Below, piece after piece: positions 4,739 to 7,103 of a stretch of 7,103 bases of DNA. A program made the translations under genes and the position numbers. This DNA comes from an uncultured Collinsella sp. (GTDB lineage: Bacteria > Actinomycetota > Coriobacteriia > Coriobacteriales > Coriobacteriaceae). Numbering within the stretch: position 1 is the first letter of the stretch; each line of letters starts with the position of its first letter. The DNA is taken from contig USAX01000098.1 in NCBI GenBank assembly GCA_900552705.1, forward strand, positions 1 through 7,103, read 5' to 3'. Below the pieces are notes generated by a model that was not told the origin of the DNA, ran no database searches, and worked only from the letters and a program-made list of their open reading frames with translations.

Positions 4739-6094
4739 ATGTCTGCTATTGATATCGTGCTTGTTGTGATCGCCTTGGTGGCGGTGGGGGTTGCTGTGGC
4801 TTGTGCCCTGCAGTTCAAGGGCCTTCGCGCCGAGCTGAGGGAGCGCGGCGATAGCGGGGCAGAGATGCTGGCTGCGCTCGAGCAGGCCAACAACGCGCTC
4901 GACACCCTCAACGTCGCGCTGGCCGAAACCCGCCGCACGGCAAATGCCATCGCGCAGCAGCAGACAACCGATGCGGCCGTGGAGCAGCAGCGCTACCTGA
5001 CCATCGCGCGTGAGTTCACGCAGGCTGGCGACCGTATGGATGACCTGCGCCGCGAGACGGCCCAACAGCTCGGCGCCAACCGCGAAGGCATCGAGCACCG
5101 CCTGGACAAGGTGCGCGAGACGGTCGATGCCCAGCTGGGCGCCATCCGCAAGGACAACAACGTGCAGCTCGATCAGATGCGCGCGACGGTGGACGAGAAA
5201 CTCTCCCGCACGCTCAACGATCGCCTGTCTGCATCGTTTAAGCAGGTGAGCGACCAGCTCGAGGCTGTGTACAAGGGTTTGGGCGATATGCAGTCCATTG
5301 CCACCGGCGTGGGCGACCTCAAGCGCGTGCTGGGCAACGTCAAGGCGCGTGGCATTTTGGGCGAGGTGCAGCTGGGTGCGATTCTGGCGGACATCCTTAC
5401 GCCCGACCAGTATCTGGAAAACGTCGCCACCAAGCCCGGTGCTTCAGAGCGCGTTGAGTTTGCCGTCAAGCTGCCGGTGGACGAGGGCGATCCCGTGCTG
5501 CTGCCGATCGACTCCAAATTCCCGGGCGACGCGTACGAGCATCTGCTCGATGCGCAAGAGTCAGGTGATGCCGAAGCTGTGGCCACCGCTCGCAAGACAC
5601 TCGACGCCATGGTGAAGCGCGAGGCCAAGGACATCTGCGAAAAGTACCTGAGCGTGCCCGCGACCACCAATTTTGGCATTATGTTCGTGCCTTTTGAGGG
5701 CCTGTACGCCGAGGTCGTCAGCCGCCCCGGGCTTATCGAGACCCTGGGCCGCGACTATCACGTCAACGTTGCCGGCCCCAGCACCATGGCGGCCATCCTC
5801 AACAGTCTGCAGATGAGCTATCAGACGTTTAAGTTGCAAAAACGTACCGACGACGTGCTGCGCGTGCTCTCCGCCGTCAAGGCCGAGCTGCCGCGCTATC
5901 AAAAGGCGCTGCGCCGCGCCCAGCAGCAGATCGAGACCGCGGGCAAAACGGTCGAGGGCATCATCACCACGCGCACCAACGTCATGGAGCGCAAGCTCAA
6001 GGACATCGACGCACTGGAAGACGTCGACCAAGCCGATGAGATCTTGGGACTCACGTCCGCGGGCCTTCCCACAGACCAAGAAGACGAGGACTAA
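4739..6094 (+). CDS. rmuC: DNA recombination protein RmuC homologue
   Basis: A 451-aa RmuC-family protein. The family is associated with limiting inversions at short inverted repeats and has a PD-(D/E)XK nuclease-like core, but its exact biochemistry is poorly defined. The N-terminus (about 4-24, IDIVLVVIALVAVGVAVACAL) is a membrane anchor. A long heptad-rich coiled coil follows to about residue 185. The RmuC core shows characteristic blocks: GVGDLKRVLGNVKARGILGE (about 190-209), PIDSKFPG (256-263) and MFVPFEG (315-321), then a second helical region and an acidic tail (DQEDED). The start at ATG 4739 puts the anchor at the N-terminus as usual, with GGAG (4732-4735) only 3 nt upstream. The in-frame ATG at 4706 would add 11 residues but has no ribosome binding site. 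It lies 51 nt after the HTH gene. Its CGC/CGT-rich codon use looks resident. Confidence 0.93.
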   Translation: MSAIDIVLVVIALVAVGVAVACALQFKGLRAELRERGDSGAEMLAALEQANNALDTLNVALAETRRTANAIAQQQTTDAAVEQQRYLTIAREFTQAGDRMDDLRRETAQQLGANREGIEHRLDKVRETVDAQLGAIRKDNNVQLDQMRATVDEKLSRTLNDRLSASFKQVSDQLEAVYKGLGDMQSIATGVGDLKRVLGNVKARGILGEVQLGAILADILTPDQYLENVATKPGASERVEFAVKLPVDEGDPVLLPIDSKFPGDAYEHLLDAQESGDAEAVATARKTLDAMVKREAKDICEKYLSVPATTNFGIMFVPFEGLYAEVVSRPGLIETLGRDYHVNVAGPSTMAAILNSLQMSYQTFKLQKRTDDVLRVLSAVKAELPRYQKALRRAQQQIETAGKTVEGIITTRTNVMERKLKDIDALEDVDQADEILGLTSAGLPTDQEDED

Positions 6095-6112
6095 TTGCAA
6101 CAAGACGGCGGG

Positions 6113-6145
6113 GCGCCTGCGCAAGCGCGGGGCGCGGGCGCTTTT
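6113..6145 (+). terminator. Probable intrinsic terminator after rmuC
   Basis: GCGCCTGCGC (6113-6122) pairs with GCGCGGGCGC (6132-6141) through ten pairs, including one G-U, around a 9-nt loop. TTTT follows (6142-6145). The stem is very GC-rich, but the T-tract is short and interrupted by C, so terminator strength is uncertain. It starts 18 nt after the rmuC stop. Confidence 0.5.
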
Positions 6146-6150
6146 CGCGT

Positions 6151-6169
6151 CGCACTTGCCTGAAGTGCG
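6151..6169. repeat. Short hairpin upstream of the ABC transporter gene
   Basis: CGCACTT (6151-6157) and AAGTGCG (6163-6169) form a perfect 7-bp inverted repeat around GCCTG, followed by CTTT. It lies 51 nt before the ABC transporter ATG. It could be a second weak terminator stem or an operator dyad for the transporter gene. The sequence does not decide between these. Confidence 0.4.
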
Positions 6170-6220
6170 CTTTAGTATGCAACAATGGCGTTTCGCCCAA
6201 TCAGATGCGAAAGGAAGCCC

Positions 6221-7103
6221 ATGTCTCAGAGAAGCGCCAGCCCGCTCAGCCGCTCCACCGTGCGTCGCACGCTGCAGCGGTTTTGGGGCGTCACGCGCAC
6301 GCAGTCGCTGATTGTCTTTCTCTCGGTGTTCTCGTCGGCGGGCTACATCTTTTTGCTGACGTTTGCCAATACCTATGTGATGGCCCTCATTGTCGACCGC
6401 GTTCAAGCCGGTCCCGTGGCGGGTGACCAGGTGTTTGAGGTCTTCGGCCCCTATATCCTGGCGCTCGTACTCGTTAACCTGGTGGGTCAGATCCTCTCCA
6501 AGTTGCAGGACTACACCGTCTACAAGCTCGAGATCGCGGGCAACTATCACCTGGCGCGCCTATGCTTCGACACGCTCTCCAGCCAATCCATGACATTCCA
6601 TACCAGCCGCTTTGGCGGATCGCTCGTGAGCCAGACGAGTCGTTTTATGAGCGGCTATACGGGGCTGGTGGACGTGACGGTGTATTCGCTCATCCCCACC
6701 ATCACCTCGGTCATCTGCACCGTGGCCGCACTCGCCCCGGTGGTGCCGACGTTTACCGTGATCCTGGTGGGCATCATGGTCGTCTACATCGCGTTTGTCT
6801 GGCTTATGTACAAGCGCATCATGCCGCTTTCGTCCGCGACGTCCGCCGCGCAGAACAAACTGTCGGGCGTGCTGTCCGACGCGGTCACGAACATCTTGGC
6901 CGTCAAGACCTGCGGGCGCGAGGACTTTGAACGCGATCTGTTCGACGCCGCCGATCGTGCCGCGCGCGACGCCGAGACGGTCTCGATGCACGCCATGATG
7001 CAGCGCAACTTTACGACCTCGGGCCTTATCGTCATCACCATGGCCGTGGTGAGTGTGTTCGTGGCGGGCGGCAACGCGTGGTTTGGCATCTCGGCCGGCT
7101 CGC
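6221..7103 (+). CDS. ABC exporter, N-terminal membrane domain (3' end outside window)
   Basis: An open frame from ATG 6221 to the window end encodes 294 residues of an MsbA-like ABC exporter half-transporter; the ATPase domain should lie downstream. After a basic cytoplasmic start (SRSTVRRTLQRFWGVTRTQS), membrane helices appear at about 29-59, 75-95, 152-172, 176-197 and 266-288, with the sixth expected beyond the edge. Residues 126-142 (FHTSRFGGSLVSQTSRF) match the intracellular-loop region where exporters usually have a G-E/S-L-x-S-R-type motif. Residues 215-234 (SGVLSDAVTNILAVKTCGRE) match the conserved segment ending near the second coupling helix (typically ...IKxFxxE). AAGGA (6211-6215) lies 5 nt upstream of ATG. 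The substrate (lipid, peptide or drug) cannot be inferred. Walker A, signature and Walker B motifs could not be checked because they are outside the window. Confidence 0.9.
   Translation, partial: MSQRSASPLSRSTVRRTLQRFWGVTRTQSLIVFLSVFSSAGYIFLLTFANTYVMALIVDRVQAGPVAGDQVFEVFGPYILALVLVNLVGQILSKLQDYTVYKLEIAGNYHLARLCFDTLSSQSMTFHTSRFGGSLVSQTSRFMSGYTGLVDVTVYSLIPTITSVICTVAALAPVVPTFTVILVGIMVVYIAFVWLMYKRIMPLSSATSAAQNKLSGVLSDAVTNILAVKTCGREDFERDLFDAADRAARDAETVSMHAMMQRNFTTSGLIVITMAVVSVFVAGGNAWFGISAGS

Noticed and set aside
5561..6550. 329-codon minus-strand open frame
   Set aside because: It is antisense to the strongly supported rmuC and ABC transporter genes and shows only low-complexity, Arg/His/Gly-rich shadow translation.

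Overview
The window looks like part of a chromosome from an anaerobic, high-GC Gram-positive bacterium. The most likely group is the Coriobacteriia, with Collinsella as my best guess. This is inferred from GC-rich codon use with CGC/CGT arginines, a rubrerythrin typical of anaerobes, and the style of the intergenic repeats. No database search was possible. All supported genes lie on the + strand.

Layout. Positions 1-141 are the 3' end of an unrecognised gene. It is followed by a MutY-like DNA glycosylase (163-1068) that lacks the iron-sulfur cysteines. Rubrerythrin (1183-1722) follows, then a polytopic membrane protein of unknown function (1997-2629). Each of these last two genes is followed within 18-20 nt by a copy of the same ~165-bp element. 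The element is a long perfect hairpin, a conserved linker and a strong intrinsic terminator (1743-1911 and 2648-2809). The two hairpins differ by a matched 2-bp deletion in both arms, so pairing is kept. A small single-pass membrane protein (3063-3473) comes next.

Positions 3597-4687 hold a translationally coupled two-gene unit: a small DUF6036/AbiEii-like nucleotidyltransferase and a helix-turn-helix protein that starts on TTG. The leader is AT-rich, contains an inverted repeat, and the genes use AGA/AGG arginine codons that their neighbours almost never use. It looks like a horizontally acquired toxin-antitoxin or defence-type module, and is one of the two most interesting parts of the window.

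The window ends with rmuC (4739-6094), an intergenic hairpin/terminator region, and the 5' part of an ABC exporter (6221 to the window end). Its membrane domain is visible, but the ATPase domain would lie beyond position 7103.

The genes do not form one pathway. The glycosylase and RmuC are DNA maintenance, rubrerythrin is oxidative-stress defence, the ABC protein is transport, and the nucleotidyltransferase/HTH pair is a probable accessory cassette between housekeeping genes.
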